DNA of 64,000 nucleotides from Actinoplanes cyaneus (GTDB lineage: Bacteria > Actinomycetota > Actinomycetes > Mycobacteriales > Micromonosporaceae): assembly GCF_016862095.1 (NCBI RefSeq), contig NZ_BOMH01000004.1, forward strand, positions 62,001 to 126,000, read 5' to 3'. The notes beneath the pieces were generated by a model that worked only from the letters and a program-made list of their open reading frames with translations, ran no database searches and was not told where the DNA came from. This document shows, in pieces, positions 17,346-25,589 of the stretch. A program made the translations under genes and the position numbers. Numbering within the stretch: the first letter of the stretch is position 1; every line of letters begins with the position of its first letter.

Positions 17346-17534
17346 TCAGAAGCATTGACCGGTTGCCACCTGATCGAGGAAATTGTTCCAATCCCCGCGG
17401 GAGAAGCTCAGATGCGGCTGCCCCGGATTCTTGCTGTCCCGTACCAGAACGTCCTCCCCGCACAGGGCGATCTCGACGCAGGCGCTGTTCCCGCAGAAGG
17501 AACTCCTGCTCCACTCACTGCTATGAGTTTCCAT
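17346..17534 (-). CDS. DUF397 protein
   Basis: 62-aa protein with the DUF397 hallmarks: WSRSSFCGNSACVEIAL near the N-terminus, VLVRDSKNP in the middle and FSRGDWNNFLDQV near the C-terminus. It lies 55 nt downstream of the XRE regulator on the same strand. Such pairs are abundant in actinomycetes; by analogy with BldB/WhiJ-type systems the DUF397 protein may bind and modulate its partner regulator. The usual GG-rich strands are present and nothing is truncated. Confidence 0.93.
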   Translation of the reverse strand: METHSSEWSRSSFCGNSACVEIALCGEDVLVRDSKNPGQPHLSFSRGDWNNFLDQVATGQCF

Positions 17535-17589
17535 CAGTGCAAACCTCTCTCATTGGTTCGAACCATGGCGAGACAGCCCTGCGTCCGGG

Positions 17590-18507
17590 TCATCTATGGG
17601 GACCCAGGCCCGTCCGCCACACTTCCTGCGCCGCCTCGGCCGACAATTGCGCGGCACGAGCCCGGATGACGTGAGCCGTCACGCCCTCGTCCATCGCCTC
17701 CGACCAGAACCGGTCGAAGTACCGGAGGAACACGGCCACTTCCGCACCGCCGTCCACGACCTCGTCCTGCAACAACCGCTCCCGGTAGAGAACGGTGTCC
17801 GCCGGATCATCGGGATCGAACTGGATCAGCGTGAAGCCACCCATCGTGCCGGCGAGAGCACCCCGGTCGAACGGGAGGATGCGGACCCGGACGTTGGGCC
17901 GCTCGGCCACCTCGACCAGGTCAAGGAACTGCTCCGCCGTGACCGACCGGTCACCGACCACCCGCCACAGCACCGACTCGTCCAGCATCAGCCGGAAATC
18001 GGGAACGGCCGCGTCACCGGTCACCCTTTCGCGACGCTGCGCACGTGCCCGGCGAATTGCTTGCGCCTGCTCGGCGTCCCGCTCCGGCTGCCAACCCTCG
18101 AGAATGGCCTCGGCGGTGCGCGGCGTCTGCAGACTGCCCGGCAGCACATGGGGCTGGAAGATCGTCATTCTGGTCGCTGCCGTCTCGAACTGAAGAAGGT
18201 GCCGCAAACCGGCCGGGATGAGCTCCCAATTGTGCTCCGCGGACCAGTAACGCTCACGCCGGGCGATCCGAGCGTCCTCGACGAGATCCGCCCACTCCTC
18301 GTCAGGGATCCGATAGTGCTCGAGCATCACTCGCAGGTCGTCCGGCGACACCGTGACCTCGCCCAGCTCGATCCGCTGCAGTTTGGACATCGACCATCCG
18401 AGCGCGCCGGCGACGGCTGCCTGGCTCTGGCCGCTCGCCTCCCGGGCCGCGCGCAGGGCGTTGCGGACCCGGCGCCGGGCCACGGCCGGCAGGCCTTCGG
18501 CGCTCAT
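17590..18507 (-). CDS. XRE-family regulator with DUF5753 domain
   Basis: 305-aa WhiJ-like regulator. The helix-turn-helix (about residues 15-70: REASGQSQAAVAGALGWSMSKLQRIE) is followed by DUF5753 (about 105-290), with the diagnostic YWSAEHNWELIPAGLRHLLQFE region and LPGSLQTPRTAEAIL. The C-terminus contains RILPFDRGALAGTMGGFTLI. ATG 18507 has GAGGTG upstream; the reading to 18696 is non-family sequence. It pairs with the DUF397 gene downstream. Such regulators sense unknown signals linked to development and secondary metabolism. Confidence 0.93.
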   Translation of the reverse strand: MSAEGLPAVARRRVRNALRAAREASGQSQAAVAGALGWSMSKLQRIELGEVTVSPDDLRVMLEHYRIPDEEWADLVEDARIARRERYWSAEHNWELIPAGLRHLLQFETAATRMTIFQPHVLPGSLQTPRTAEAILEGWQPERDAEQAQAIRRARAQRRERVTGDAAVPDFRLMLDESVLWRVVGDRSVTAEQFLDLVEVAERPNVRVRILPFDRGALAGTMGGFTLIQFDPDDPADTVLYRERLLQDEVVDGGAEVAVFLRYFDRFWSEAMDEGVTAHVIRARAAQLSAEAAQEVWRTGLGPHR

Positions 18508-19160
18508 CCGGCCATCACCTCGTTCTGACGCCCGCCGTGCTGGCTGGGGCGCCCGCGATCGAGGCCCGCCCGCGTCACCGGAAACGGTGCTCCACGCCGG
18601 ACTCGCGAGCACGTGAGACGGCCCGGCAGAACGCTGCGAAGACCTGCCTGTCGGACGACGAATACACCCGCACGACCCGGCCCTGATAGCACGCACGAAG
18701 CTGCCACACCTGCCGGGGCCGGGCGCGAAAGCAGGCCACTGCGACGAACACCTCGCCCACCACCACCGATGCCGCCAGCAGTCCCGAGACGTGGCCGATG
18801 ACCGGTATTGTCATCGGAACGGCGACCAGTGAGGACACTCCCAGCAGCCGCACGCCGCCCTCGACGCCGCCACCCGGGACCACGATGTGCAGGCCGGAGA
18901 GATCGTGGTGCGGAAATCTGCGGACCGTGGACACTTTGACGTCGATCGACAGGTGATCGACGACTGCGTCGGATGCGCGATAGTAGACCGGCATGTGCCA
19001 CCTCCACGCTGTACTGCCAGGCCAGTAACGGGATCAGCGTCACACCGGCCACGACGGCCGATCGCGGTCCCGTTGCCACCTGACTATCTAGCAGCCCGAT
19101 CCCGATCACAAGGACGCCGACAGCTATATAGCTGATAGCGCGAAAACGTGACGATCGCAT
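18504..19160 (-). other. Cryptic reading frame with a two-helix membrane-like start
   Basis: From ATG 19160 the first about 58 codons read like a small membrane protein (FRAISYIAVGVLVIGIGLLD, then SAVVAGVTLIPLLAWQYSVE) before running, in another frame, through the whole DUF6232 gene. Codon use in this part is less GC3-biased than in neighbours. It could be an upstream ORF, a frameshifted remnant or chance; the overlapped part is surely not coding. Confidence 0.25.
18575..18994 (-). CDS. DUF6232 family protein
   Basis: 139-aa protein starting MPVYYRASDAVVDHLSIDV, with two hydrophobic segments (LLGVSSLVAVPMTIPVIG; GLLAASVVVGEVFVAVACF) and a C-terminal beta/alpha part (QLRACYQGRVVRVYSSSD...FCRAVSRARE). 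This arrangement is that of DUF6232, frequently encoded beside XRE-DUF397 units. GGAGGTGGCAC precedes the ATG. It is separated from the XRE gene by 67 bp on the same strand. Function unknown. Confidence 0.82.
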   Translation of the reverse strand: MPVYYRASDAVVDHLSIDVKVSTVRRFPHHDLSGLHIVVPGGGVEGGVRLLGVSSLVAVPMTIPVIGHVSGLLAASVVVGEVFVAVACFRARPRQVWQLRACYQGRVVRVYSSSDRQVFAAFCRAVSRARESGVEHRFR

Positions 19161-19261
19161 GGGCCGTCCGATGTTCCGGCGATGGTGACTTATGAGCCAT
19201 AAGTCCCCAGCAACCGCGCCGCATCCTGGTCCTGACATGTTCATACCTGCTATATAGCAGA
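19084..19261. promoter_or_regulatory. Cluster of AT-rich palindromes (CTATATAG sites)
   Basis: CAGCTATATAGCTG (19121-19134) and CTGCTATATAGCAG (19248-19261) are perfect 14-bp palindromes, and CTATCTAGCAG (19084-19094) is a one-mismatch partial copy. They lie in the 404-bp gap between the divergent DUF6232 and GntR genes and are probable operators. Confidence 0.6.
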
Positions 19262-19357
19262 TTAACCACCGCGGCCGCGTGCCGAACTGCAGAGCACCGG
19301 CACCAGAAGGCATCTGTCGGCGCGCCGCACCCCGACCCGTCACCCCAGTTCTGGCAT

Positions 19358-19370
19358 CCTAGGAACCTAG
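19358..19370 (+). promoter_or_regulatory. CCTAG direct repeat before gntR
   Basis: CCTAGGAACCTAG lies about 30 nt before the GntR start, a possible autoregulatory site and/or the -10 region (TAGGAA/TAGCTG). Confidence 0.35.
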
Positions 19371-19398
19371 CTGGAACGACAGCGGCGTGGAGGGTGCT

Positions 19399-20190
19399 GT
19401 GACGATCAATCCCGGAGCTGCCGAGTTTCCGCATCGGCAGATCGCGAACCAGTTGAAGGAACGGGTGCGCCGCCAGGAGTGGCAGCCCGGTGAGCGGCTG
19501 CCCTCGATCCCGGCCATCGCCGAGATGTTCGGGGTGGCGAAGCAGACGGTGCAGCGGGCCGTCGATCAGCTGCGGGTCGAGGGGGTGCTGATCACCAAAC
19601 CCGGCTCCGGTACGTACGTCCGCGGCACCCGCCGCCGGCTGAACCGCCTGTCGCGGGGGCGGTACGGCTCGCACCGCGGTTACCACGCCGACCTCGCCGC
19701 GCGCTATCGCCAGCAGCTCGTCGGGGTGGGGCGTGAGGCCGCGCCGCCCGAGGTGGCCGACGCGTTCGGGGTGCGCGACGGCACCGAGATGCTGGTGCGG
19801 CGGCACATCGTGCGCACCGACGACGCGACAGTGGAGCTGGGCGCGTCCTGGTTCCGGGTGACCGACGCGACCGGGACGAGCCTGGAGCGCGCCGAGTCCT
19901 TCGGGCGCCCGCTCTACCAGGAGGCGGAGGAGGTGCTCGGGCGGCGTTACGCCAGTGCGACCGACACGATCACCGCGCGGCAGCCGAGCCGGGAGGAGGC
20001 GGAGATCCTGCATATCCGCCCGGACACCCCGGTGCTGCACCTGCTGCACGTCGCCTTCGACGAGACGCGCAAGCCGATCGAGGTGGCGCAGGCGACCTGG
20101 CCCGGGCCGATGACGACGCTGACCGAGGAGTACCGCATCCCGGGCCCGTCCCCGGAGCCCGACCCGGACCCGGGGCTGGCCCTCGCCTGA
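19399..20190 (+). CDS. GntR-family regulator, HutC subfamily with UTRA domain
   Basis: 263-aa repressor. The N-terminal winged helix (about 10-75: RQIANQLKERVRRQEWQPGERLPS, VAKQTVQRAVDQLRVEGV) precedes a UTRA ligand domain (about 100-250) with EMLVRRHIVRTDD and LHIRPDTPVLHLLHVAFD; a Pro/Asp tail ends the protein. GTG 19399 has GGAGGG upstream; GTG 19387 would place that site within the gene. It is divergent from DUF6232 and no obvious metabolic target is adjacent; the CTATATAG palindromes in between are candidate binding sites. Confidence 0.92.
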   Translation: MTINPGAAEFPHRQIANQLKERVRRQEWQPGERLPSIPAIAEMFGVAKQTVQRAVDQLRVEGVLITKPGSGTYVRGTRRRLNRLSRGRYGSHRGYHADLAARYRQQLVGVGREAAPPEVADAFGVRDGTEMLVRRHIVRTDDATVELGASWFRVTDATGTSLERAESFGRPLYQEAEEVLGRRYASATDTITARQPSREEAEILHIRPDTPVLHLLHVAFDETRKPIEVAQATWPGPMTTLTEEYRIPGPSPEPDPDPGLALA

Positions 20191-20196
20191 GCCGGG

Positions 20197-20220
20197 GCGG
20201 CCGGGCCCATCGCCGGCCGC
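20197..20220. terminator. Bidirectional terminator
   Basis: GCGGCCGG (20197-20204) pairs with CCGGCCGC (20213-20220), between the convergent GntR and hydrolase genes. Confidence 0.5.
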
Positions 20221-20265
20221 GCTCTCGGTGACCCGGCGCAAGACCGGGACGGGAGGGGCGGGCGG

Positions 20266-21663
20266 TCACGGGCGGGCGGTCGGGCCGAGGAAGGTGGTCA
20301 GAGCGGCGACGAAGCGGTCCGGCTCCTCGAACATCGCGCGGTGACCGGCGCCCGGGATCGTGACCCGTTGCTTGGCCGGCGCGCGCAATCCCGCGTACCA
20401 CTCGTCGAAGAGCACGCTCAGGCCGCGCATCTCGTTGCCGCCCTGGACGAAGTAGACCGGCACCTGCAGCTCCGGCACGTCCCGGCGCAGGTCGATGTCC
20501 TGCTCTCGCGGGTACAACGCGTCCCACGTGTCCATGATCGCGGTGAGCGTGTGCGCCTTCTGGAGCACTGTGTACTCCGGGCCGGCGATCTCCAGCGGGG
20601 CGGCCCGCTGGGCGTAGGCCTGGTTCTCGTACAGCATGAACGTCTCGTACTGCCAGAAGCTCCGGTACGGCGGCCGGCCCTGTCTCTCCAGCTTGCCGGC
20701 CACGTCGGTCTTCCCGTTCGCCCGGGCCCAGGCCAGGATGTCGTCGTAGAAGAGCTGGTCGCTGGCCTCGACGTCGACGGCCTGACCGGTGCCGACATAC
20801 GCCGAGAACTTCTCCGGGTGCTGGTGGGCCGCGAGGGCGCCGAGCAGCGAGCCGCCCGAGTGCGCCAGCAGGACGATCTTGTCGTGCCGGAACCGCGAGC
20901 GCAGGTAGTCGGTGACGGCCAGGATGTCCGCCACGTTCTCCGCGGGGGTCATCGTGGACGTCGGGTCGAGCGCCGCATACGACGCGCCACCGCCCCGGCG
21001 GTCGAGCGTGGCCACGACGAAGTGGGACTCCAGGGCCGCGAGGTGGGCCCGCATCGCGCCGGTCTCCGAGCCGCCGGGTGCGCCAGGGACGAAGAGCAGC
21101 ACCGGCCTGGCCGGATCGCGGCCGCGGATCATCAGGCCGAGGTGGTGACCTCCCACGTCGACGTGGGCCAGCTCGGCGACACCACCGGGGATCGCCTCGG
21201 TCCGGGCGGGGACGGCGACCGCCGCCGTGACCAGGGCGAGCGCCACCGTCCCGACGCCGGCGAGGACGCGACTGCGGCGGCGGCGGCCACACCCGTACGC
21301 CGCGGCGAGCGCCATCGGGAGCACCGACAGCAGGCCGTGCACGCCCCGCCCGGTGACCAGGGCGACAGCGCCGAACAGACTGGGGTGCGGTGGATCGACC
21401 GAGGGACCGGAGACGCTCAGCCGGCAGAGTTCGAGGCTCACGACGTACGCCAAAGGGGTCAGAAGGACAGCCCGGCGTGAGCGCAGCAGGCGCCCGGCGC
21501 CGAAGCCCAGGCCGGCGCTGATCGCGATCGACCAGAGCGCCTCTGCGTTGGTCAGTGGGCCGCGAGGGGTCCAGAAGGCGACGGCGGCGCCCCAGGCCGC
21601 GGCCAGGAGCAGCACGGTCAGGAGGCGTGGCCGGAGGTGGCGGGTGATCGCGGGAATCGGCAT
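20266..21663 (-). CDS. Membrane-anchored alpha/beta hydrolase
   Basis: 465-aa protein: about four N-terminal membrane helices (residues 10-155, e.g. LLTVLLLAAAWGAAVAFW and VLAGVGTVALALVTAAVAV), then an alpha/beta hydrolase domain with oxyanion segment FVPGAPGG, nucleophile elbow AHSGGS near 275, an acid in YFVQGGNEM, and the catalytic His in PGAGHRAMFEEP near 440. It resembles proline iminopeptidase-like hydrolases, with the active site probably outside the cell. ATG 21663 has GGAGGAG upstream. It is divergent (110 bp) from a histidine kinase operon, which may control it. Confidence 0.9.
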   Translation of the reverse strand: MPIPAITRHLRPRLLTVLLLAAAWGAAVAFWTPRGPLTNAEALWSIAISAGLGFGAGRLLRSRRAVLLTPLAYVVSLELCRLSVSGPSVDPPHPSLFGAVALVTGRGVHGLLSVLPMALAAAYGCGRRRRSRVLAGVGTVALALVTAAVAVPARTEAIPGGVAELAHVDVGGHHLGLMIRGRDPARPVLLFVPGAPGGSETGAMRAHLAALESHFVVATLDRRGGGASYAALDPTSTMTPAENVADILAVTDYLRSRFRHDKIVLLAHSGGSLLGALAAHQHPEKFSAYVGTGQAVDVEASDQLFYDDILAWARANGKTDVAGKLERQGRPPYRSFWQYETFMLYENQAYAQRAAPLEIAGPEYTVLQKAHTLTAIMDTWDALYPREQDIDLRRDVPELQVPVYFVQGGNEMRGLSVLFDEWYAGLRAPAKQRVTIPGAGHRAMFEEPDRFVAALTTFLGPTARP

Positions 21664-21760
21664 GCGGCGAGACTCCTCCACGAAGGACGGCCGCCGCACC
21701 GGCCGGAAGAACTGTTTCCGAACCCTACTTTGGAAGGGTGCCGGGCCCTCGGCGGCGACC

Positions 21761-21766
21761 TAGGCT
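21761..21766 (+). promoter_or_regulatory. -10 box TAGGCT, leaderless
   Basis: TAGGCT, 7 nt before the kinase ATG at 21774; no ribosome-binding site. Confidence 0.55.
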
Positions 21767-21773
21767 CGGCGGC

Positions 21774-22931
21774 ATGCTTCTCCTTCTGCTGGTGCCCGAG
21801 CCCGGCAGCCCCCGGGCCGTTCTGCGGGACCGGCTGGCCGACGCCATCGCGATCGTCCTCGCGCTGTTGTACGGGGTGACGATGATGCTGATCGGTGACG
21901 CGACCCGGCCCGGCGCGGCGATCCCGTGGCCGGCCGATCTGGCCCTGGGTGTGGCGGGCGCCGCCGCGCTCCTGGTCCGCCGGCGACATCCGCTGGCCCT
22001 CCTCGTGGCGCTGCTCCCGTTCGGGGCCGTCTCGGTTACCGTGACCGGGCCGATCCTGGTGGCGCTGTTCACCGCCGCGATCCGGCTGCGCTTCCCGCTG
22101 CTGCTCCTGCTCGGCGCGGGCAACGTGGTCACCGGAGGCATCTACTACCTGCTGCAGGACCGGCCGGTCTACGACGTGTGGGTCGACTTCGTGGTCCGTG
22201 GCGTGATCACCACGGCGGCGCTGGGCTGGGGGTCGTTCGTGCGGGCCTACCGGCAGTTGACCACCTCGCTGCGCGAGCACGCCGCGCGCCTGGAGGCCGA
22301 GCAGCACCTGCGGGAGGAGCAGGCGAGACTCGCCGAGCGGGCGCGGATCGCCCGGGAGACGCACGACGTGCTGGCCCATCGGATGTCGCTGATCAGCCTG
22401 CACGCGGGGGCGCTCGAGGTGCGCGGGTCGCTGCCGCCGGAGGAGCTGTCGCTGGCGGCGGGCGCGATCCGCACGAGCGCGCACGAGGCGCTGGAGGAGT
22501 TGCGCTCGGTGCTCGGGGTGCCGCGGGGGCGCCCCGAGCCGCCCCAGCCCGGGCTCGCCGACGTGGGCGACCTGGTGGCGAGCGTGCGGGCGGCCGGGAT
22601 GACGGTCGGGTTCGACAGCGCGGTGCCGGTCGACGGGCCGCCGGTGGTGCTCGGCCGGACGGCCTATCGGATCGTGCAGGAGGGTTTGACGAACGCGCGC
22701 AAGCACGGATCGGACGCGGCGGCGACGGTGTGCCTGCAGGGCGCCGCGGGTCAGGGCCTGCACATCACGATCAGCAATCCCTTTCGCCGTACGGGGGATG
22801 TCGTCCCGTCCGGCAGCGGACGCGGCCTGGTCGGCATCGGCGAGCGGGTGAGCCTGGCCGGTGGGAGTGTCCGCTACGGCCCGGTCGACGGCGTCTTCCG
22901 GTTGGAGGCGGAGCTGCCATGGCCGGCCTGA
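21774..22931 (+). CDS. Sensor histidine kinase, NarL/DesK type
   Basis: 385-aa two-component kinase. Four to five membrane helices (about 25-150) have short loops, so sensing is probably within the membrane. The HisKA_3 segment ERARIARETHDVLAHRMS carries the phosphoacceptor His near residue 196, and the ATPase domain contains N-box RIVQEGLTNARKH, G1-like ITISNPF and G2 SGRGLVGIGER. It overlaps the response regulator start by 13 nt, so the pair is co-translated. Divergent from the membrane hydrolase gene. Signal unknown. Confidence 0.94.
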   Translation: MLLLLLVPEPGSPRAVLRDRLADAIAIVLALLYGVTMMLIGDATRPGAAIPWPADLALGVAGAAALLVRRRHPLALLVALLPFGAVSVTVTGPILVALFTAAIRLRFPLLLLLGAGNVVTGGIYYLLQDRPVYDVWVDFVVRGVITTAALGWGSFVRAYRQLTTSLREHAARLEAEQHLREEQARLAERARIARETHDVLAHRMSLISLHAGALEVRGSLPPEELSLAAGAIRTSAHEALEELRSVLGVPRGRPEPPQPGLADVGDLVASVRAAGMTVGFDSAVPVDGPPVVLGRTAYRIVQEGLTNARKHGSDAAATVCLQGAAGQGLHITISNPFRRTGDVVPSGSGRGLVGIGERVSLAGGSVRYGPVDGVFRLEAELPWPA

Positions 22932-23674
22932 ACGACGCTGATTCCGGCGTGGGGCCGGGCATCGGTCACACCGCCCCGGACAGCGGATCGGATGACAGCG
23001 CCGGCGGCGGGAGTGCGCGGCGCCCCGTCCGGCTGGCGATCGTGGACGATGACGCGCTGGTGCGGGCCGGGCTGCGGATCCTGGTCGGCGGGTCACCGGA
23101 CATCGAGGTGGTGGCCGAGGCCGGGGACGGTGACCAGGCGGTCCGGGTCGCCGCGGCGCACTGGCCGGACGTGATGCTGATGGACGTGCGCATGCCGCGG
23201 GTCGACGGGCTGGTCGCCACCCGGCGCATCCGGGAGCGGGCGGAGGCGCCTCAGATCATCATGCTGACCACGTTCGACGCGGACGACTACGTGCTGGAGG
23301 CGTTGCGCGGCGGGGCCAGCGGTTACCTGCTCAAAGACACGCCACCGCTGGAGATCCTGGCGGCGGTGCGGGCCGTGGCCGCGGGCAGGGCGATCCTCTC
23401 CCCCAGCGCGGTCCGGCGGCTGATCGACCATGTGGCCGATCCGGCAGCGGGCACCCGGCGGGCGCGGGCGCAGACCAGGTTGACCGCGCTCACCGAGCGG
23501 GAGACCCAGGTGGCGGTGCTGGTCGGCCGCGGGTGTTCGAACGCGGAGATCGCCGCGGAACTCGTGATGAGCCTGCCGACGGCGAAGGGACACGTCTCCC
23601 GGCTGCTGACCAAGCTGGACCTGAACAACCGGGTGCAGATCGCCCTGCTGGTCCACGATGCCGAGCTGCTGTGA
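22919..23674 (+). CDS. Response regulator, NarL/FixJ type
   Basis: 251-aa partner of the upstream kinase. A disordered N-terminal extension of about 36 residues (DADSGVGPGIGHTAPD...) precedes the receiver: acidic pair AIVDDDALV, phosphoacceptor in MLMDVRMP near residue 88, Lys in LLKDTP. The LuxR-type helix-turn-helix reads LTALTERETQVAVLVGRGCSN...AKGHVSRLLTKLDL. ATG 22919 lies inside the kinase gene (13-nt overlap). The extension is unusual; GTGs around 23018-23027 could give a shorter form. Confidence 0.93.
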   Translation: MAGLNDADSGVGPGIGHTAPDSGSDDSAGGGSARRPVRLAIVDDDALVRAGLRILVGGSPDIEVVAEAGDGDQAVRVAAAHWPDVMLMDVRMPRVDGLVATRRIRERAEAPQIIMLTTFDADDYVLEALRGGASGYLLKDTPPLEILAAVRAVAAGRAILSPSAVRRLIDHVADPAAGTRRARAQTRLTALTERETQVAVLVGRGCSNAEIAAELVMSLPTAKGHVSRLLTKLDLNNRVQIALLVHDAELL

Positions 23675-23768
23675 GAGTCACGATGCCGAGTCGCTGCGAG
23701 CACGTGCGACCGTGGCGGCGGCCGACCGGCGGCAGGCGGTGAAGCCCGGGTCAGCCGGGAGGCTGGGC

Positions 23769-24341
23769 TCAGCCGTGGAGATGCCGGCGCACCGCGGCGG
23801 TGGTCCGTGCTTCGTCGCCGGTGGCCAGCAGGTCGATCAGCGCCCCTCGGAGGACGGCGAGCAGGGCGGTGCGGCGGGTCAGGCCCTCCGGCGTGTCGCG
23901 CTCGGACTCGGGCTGGGCGGTGGCGAGCACGTCGAGCCAGTCGGTGACCGTGGTGGCGGCGAAGTTCGCCCAGGGCCCGCCGGGGTCGAGCAGCGAACGG
24001 GCGTACGCCTCGAGCCAGAGGATCAACAGCGGACGGTGAGCGGGATCGCTCAGCCAGGTCCAGACGTGCTCGCCTGCGGCCGGCAGGCCGGACGGCGCCG
24101 GCGTCCCCTCGCGCAGTCGGCGGAGCAGGGCGATCTCCTCCTCGCGGGCGCGGGCCAGCAACGCCCGGACCAGTCCGTCCTTGCTGCCGAAGAGGAACAG
24201 CAGCACGCGGGGGCTGGAGCCGATCTCCGCGGCGAGCGGTCGCAGCGACAACTCGGTGAGGCCGTTGCGGCGCACGTAGGCGTAGGCGAGCTCGAGAAGC
24301 TCGGTCCGGCGTGCCGAGGGTGCCGTCGTGGTGTCCGCCAT
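23769..24341 (-). CDS. TetR-family repressor
   Basis: 190-aa regulator. The helix-turn-helix is at about 10-55 (LLELAYAYVRRNGLTELSLRPLAAEIG, then VLLFLFGSKDGL), with an all-helical ligand domain rich in Leu/Trp (EHVWTWLSDPAHRPLLILWLEAY). The operator-like palindrome at 24356-24375 lies between this gene and the divergent acetyltransferase, and a likely -10 GATACT (24348-24353, minus strand) is 6 nt from the ATG. It therefore most likely represses itself and the neighbouring GNAT gene. Confidence 0.92.
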   Translation of the reverse strand: MADTTTAPSARRTELLELAYAYVRRNGLTELSLRPLAAEIGSSPRVLLFLFGSKDGLVRALLARAREEEIALLRRLREGTPAPSGLPAAGEHVWTWLSDPAHRPLLILWLEAYARSLLDPGGPWANFAATTVTDWLDVLATAQPESERDTPEGLTRRTALLAVLRGALIDLLATGDEARTTAAVRRHLHG

Positions 24342-24355
24342 CGGGTTAGTATCCG

Positions 24356-24375
24356 ACTGAAACGAGTGTTTCAGT
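24356..24375. promoter_or_regulatory. Putative TetR operator
   Basis: ACTGAAAC (24356-24363) and GTTTCAGT (24368-24375) are perfect 8-bp arms around GAGT, in the 49-bp gap between the divergent TetR and GNAT genes. Confidence 0.7.
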
Positions 24376-24390
24376 TGCGGAGGCGGTGTG

Positions 24391-24987
24391 ATGGACGTGG
24401 CGATCCGGCAACTCGGGCAGCCCGGCGACGTGGGCTGGGTGGTGCAGGCGCACGGCGAGGTCTACGCCGAGGAGTACGGGTGGGACACCAGCTTCGAAGC
24501 GCTGGTCGCGCGGATCATGGCGGACTACGCCGCGGAGCACGACCCGGCGCGGGAGGCCGGCTGGATCGCGGAGACGGACGGACGGCGGGCCGGGAGCGTG
24601 CTCTGCGTGGCCGGGGACGAGCCGGGCACGGCGGTGCTGCGCGTGCTGCTGGTGCACCCGTCGGCTCGAGGCCTCGGGCTGGGCGGGCGGCTGGTCGACG
24701 AGTGCCTGGCGTTCGCCGCGGGCGCGGGGTACGAGCGGATGCGGTTGTGGACCACCGACCCCCTGACCAGGGCACGGCAGGTGTACCTGCGGCGGGGATT
24801 CGCGCTGATCCGGGAGGAGCCGCAGCGCGCGTTCGGGGCGGATCTGGTGGGGCAGACGTATCTGCGGGAGTTCGCCACCGCCGGTCAGCGGCTCACCCGG
24901 GCCGCGCAAAGCCCCGGGAAAGCCCAGACCCGAGGAGCCTCGCGGCTACCTCGGGTCTGTGATCAGCTACCGCTCAACCCGTCATGA
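24391..24987 (+). CDS. GNAT-family N-acetyltransferase
   Basis: 198-aa acetyltransferase: AGSVLCVAGDEPGTAVLRVLLVHP is strand 3-4 and RGLGLGGRLVDECLAFA is the acetyl-CoA-binding loop and helix; YLRRGFALIREEP is the C-terminal strand region. The N-terminus (AIRQLGQPGDVGWVVQAHGEVYAEEYGW) matches GNAT halves of MarR-GNAT fusions, here without the MarR part. ATG 24391 or GTG 24388 follows GGAGGCGG. After the domain ends (about residue 170) the frame runs on for 28 codons through an 11-bp hairpin, suggesting that the original stop was lost. Confidence 0.9.
   Translation: MDVAIRQLGQPGDVGWVVQAHGEVYAEEYGWDTSFEALVARIMADYAAEHDPAREAGWIAETDGRRAGSVLCVAGDEPGTAVLRVLLVHPSARGLGLGGRLVDECLAFAAGAGYERMRLWTTDPLTRARQVYLRRGFALIREEPQRAFGADLVGQTYLREFATAGQRLTRAAQSPGKAQTRGASRLPRVCDQLPLNPS
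24925..24959 (+). terminator. Hairpin overlapping the 3' end of the GNAT gene
   Basis: CAGACCCGAGG (24925-24935) pairs perfectly with CCTCGGGTCTG (24949-24959). It has terminator form but lies before the stop codon of the GNAT frame. Confidence 0.5.
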
Positions 24988-25016
24988 CCGGTGAGCGATC
25001 ACCACGAAATCGGACT

Positions 25017-25391
25017 TCAGCAGCCGCCGAGGCCGAAGAGGCCGCCGCCGTTGCCGCCGCTCGCGATGCCGTTCAGGTTGATCAGACCGATCTGGGTGTT
25101 GCGCTGGGCGATCGACGTGTTGCAGTCGTTGTCGAAGCCATTGCCGAAGCCGTTGACGCCACCGTAGTAGCCGGCCGGGTAACCGACCGGGACCGGCACC
25201 GGGTACCAGCTGTCGCCGGCGGCCGCGCCACGGTGGCCGTGGCCGGAGGCGTGACCGGTGGAGTGCACGGACGCGGCGCTGCCGTGCTTCTTGCAGTTGG
25301 AGACGGCCGCAGCGGCGGGCCCGGCGGCGAGGGCGAGGCTCGCGCCGGTGGCCAGGAAGAGGCCGGCAGCGTACATAGCCGGACGACGCAT
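25017..25391 (-). CDS. Small secreted protein, three cysteines
   Basis: 124-aa exported protein: signal peptide MRRPAMYAAGLFLATGASLA with AAAA-type cleavage near residue 29, then a His/Ser/Gly-rich segment (STGHASGHGHRG), a Pro/Val/Tyr stretch (YPVPVPVGYPAGYYGG), and an Asn/Gly-rich end with NTSIAQRNTQIGLINLNG. Mature cysteines occur at VSNCKK, DNDCNTS and the very last residue. Size, composition and the Asn-rich hydrophobic tail recall actinomycete cell-surface proteins, but it lacks a chaplin domain. GAAAGGAA precedes the ATG. Function unknown. Confidence 0.75.
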   Translation of the reverse strand: MRRPAMYAAGLFLATGASLALAAGPAAAAVSNCKKHGSAASVHSTGHASGHGHRGAAAGDSWYPVPVPVGYPAGYYGGVNGFGNGFDNDCNTSIAQRNTQIGLINLNGIASGGNGGGLFGLGGC

Positions 25392-25589
25392 GATGGTTCC
25401 TTTCGGACGTTGGTTTGACCTCCGCAAGCATGTCGCGCCCGCGCCCAGAATGCACGGATTTCCACCTAATAACACCGCAAGGCGCAGTATTTGCGCGAAG
25501 TGGCCACACCCGTCCTGACCAGGGACTAAGGTCGAGAGCGGCGAGCTGTGACCCCATTCCACGATCAGATCCTTTCCGGTGTACGACAG

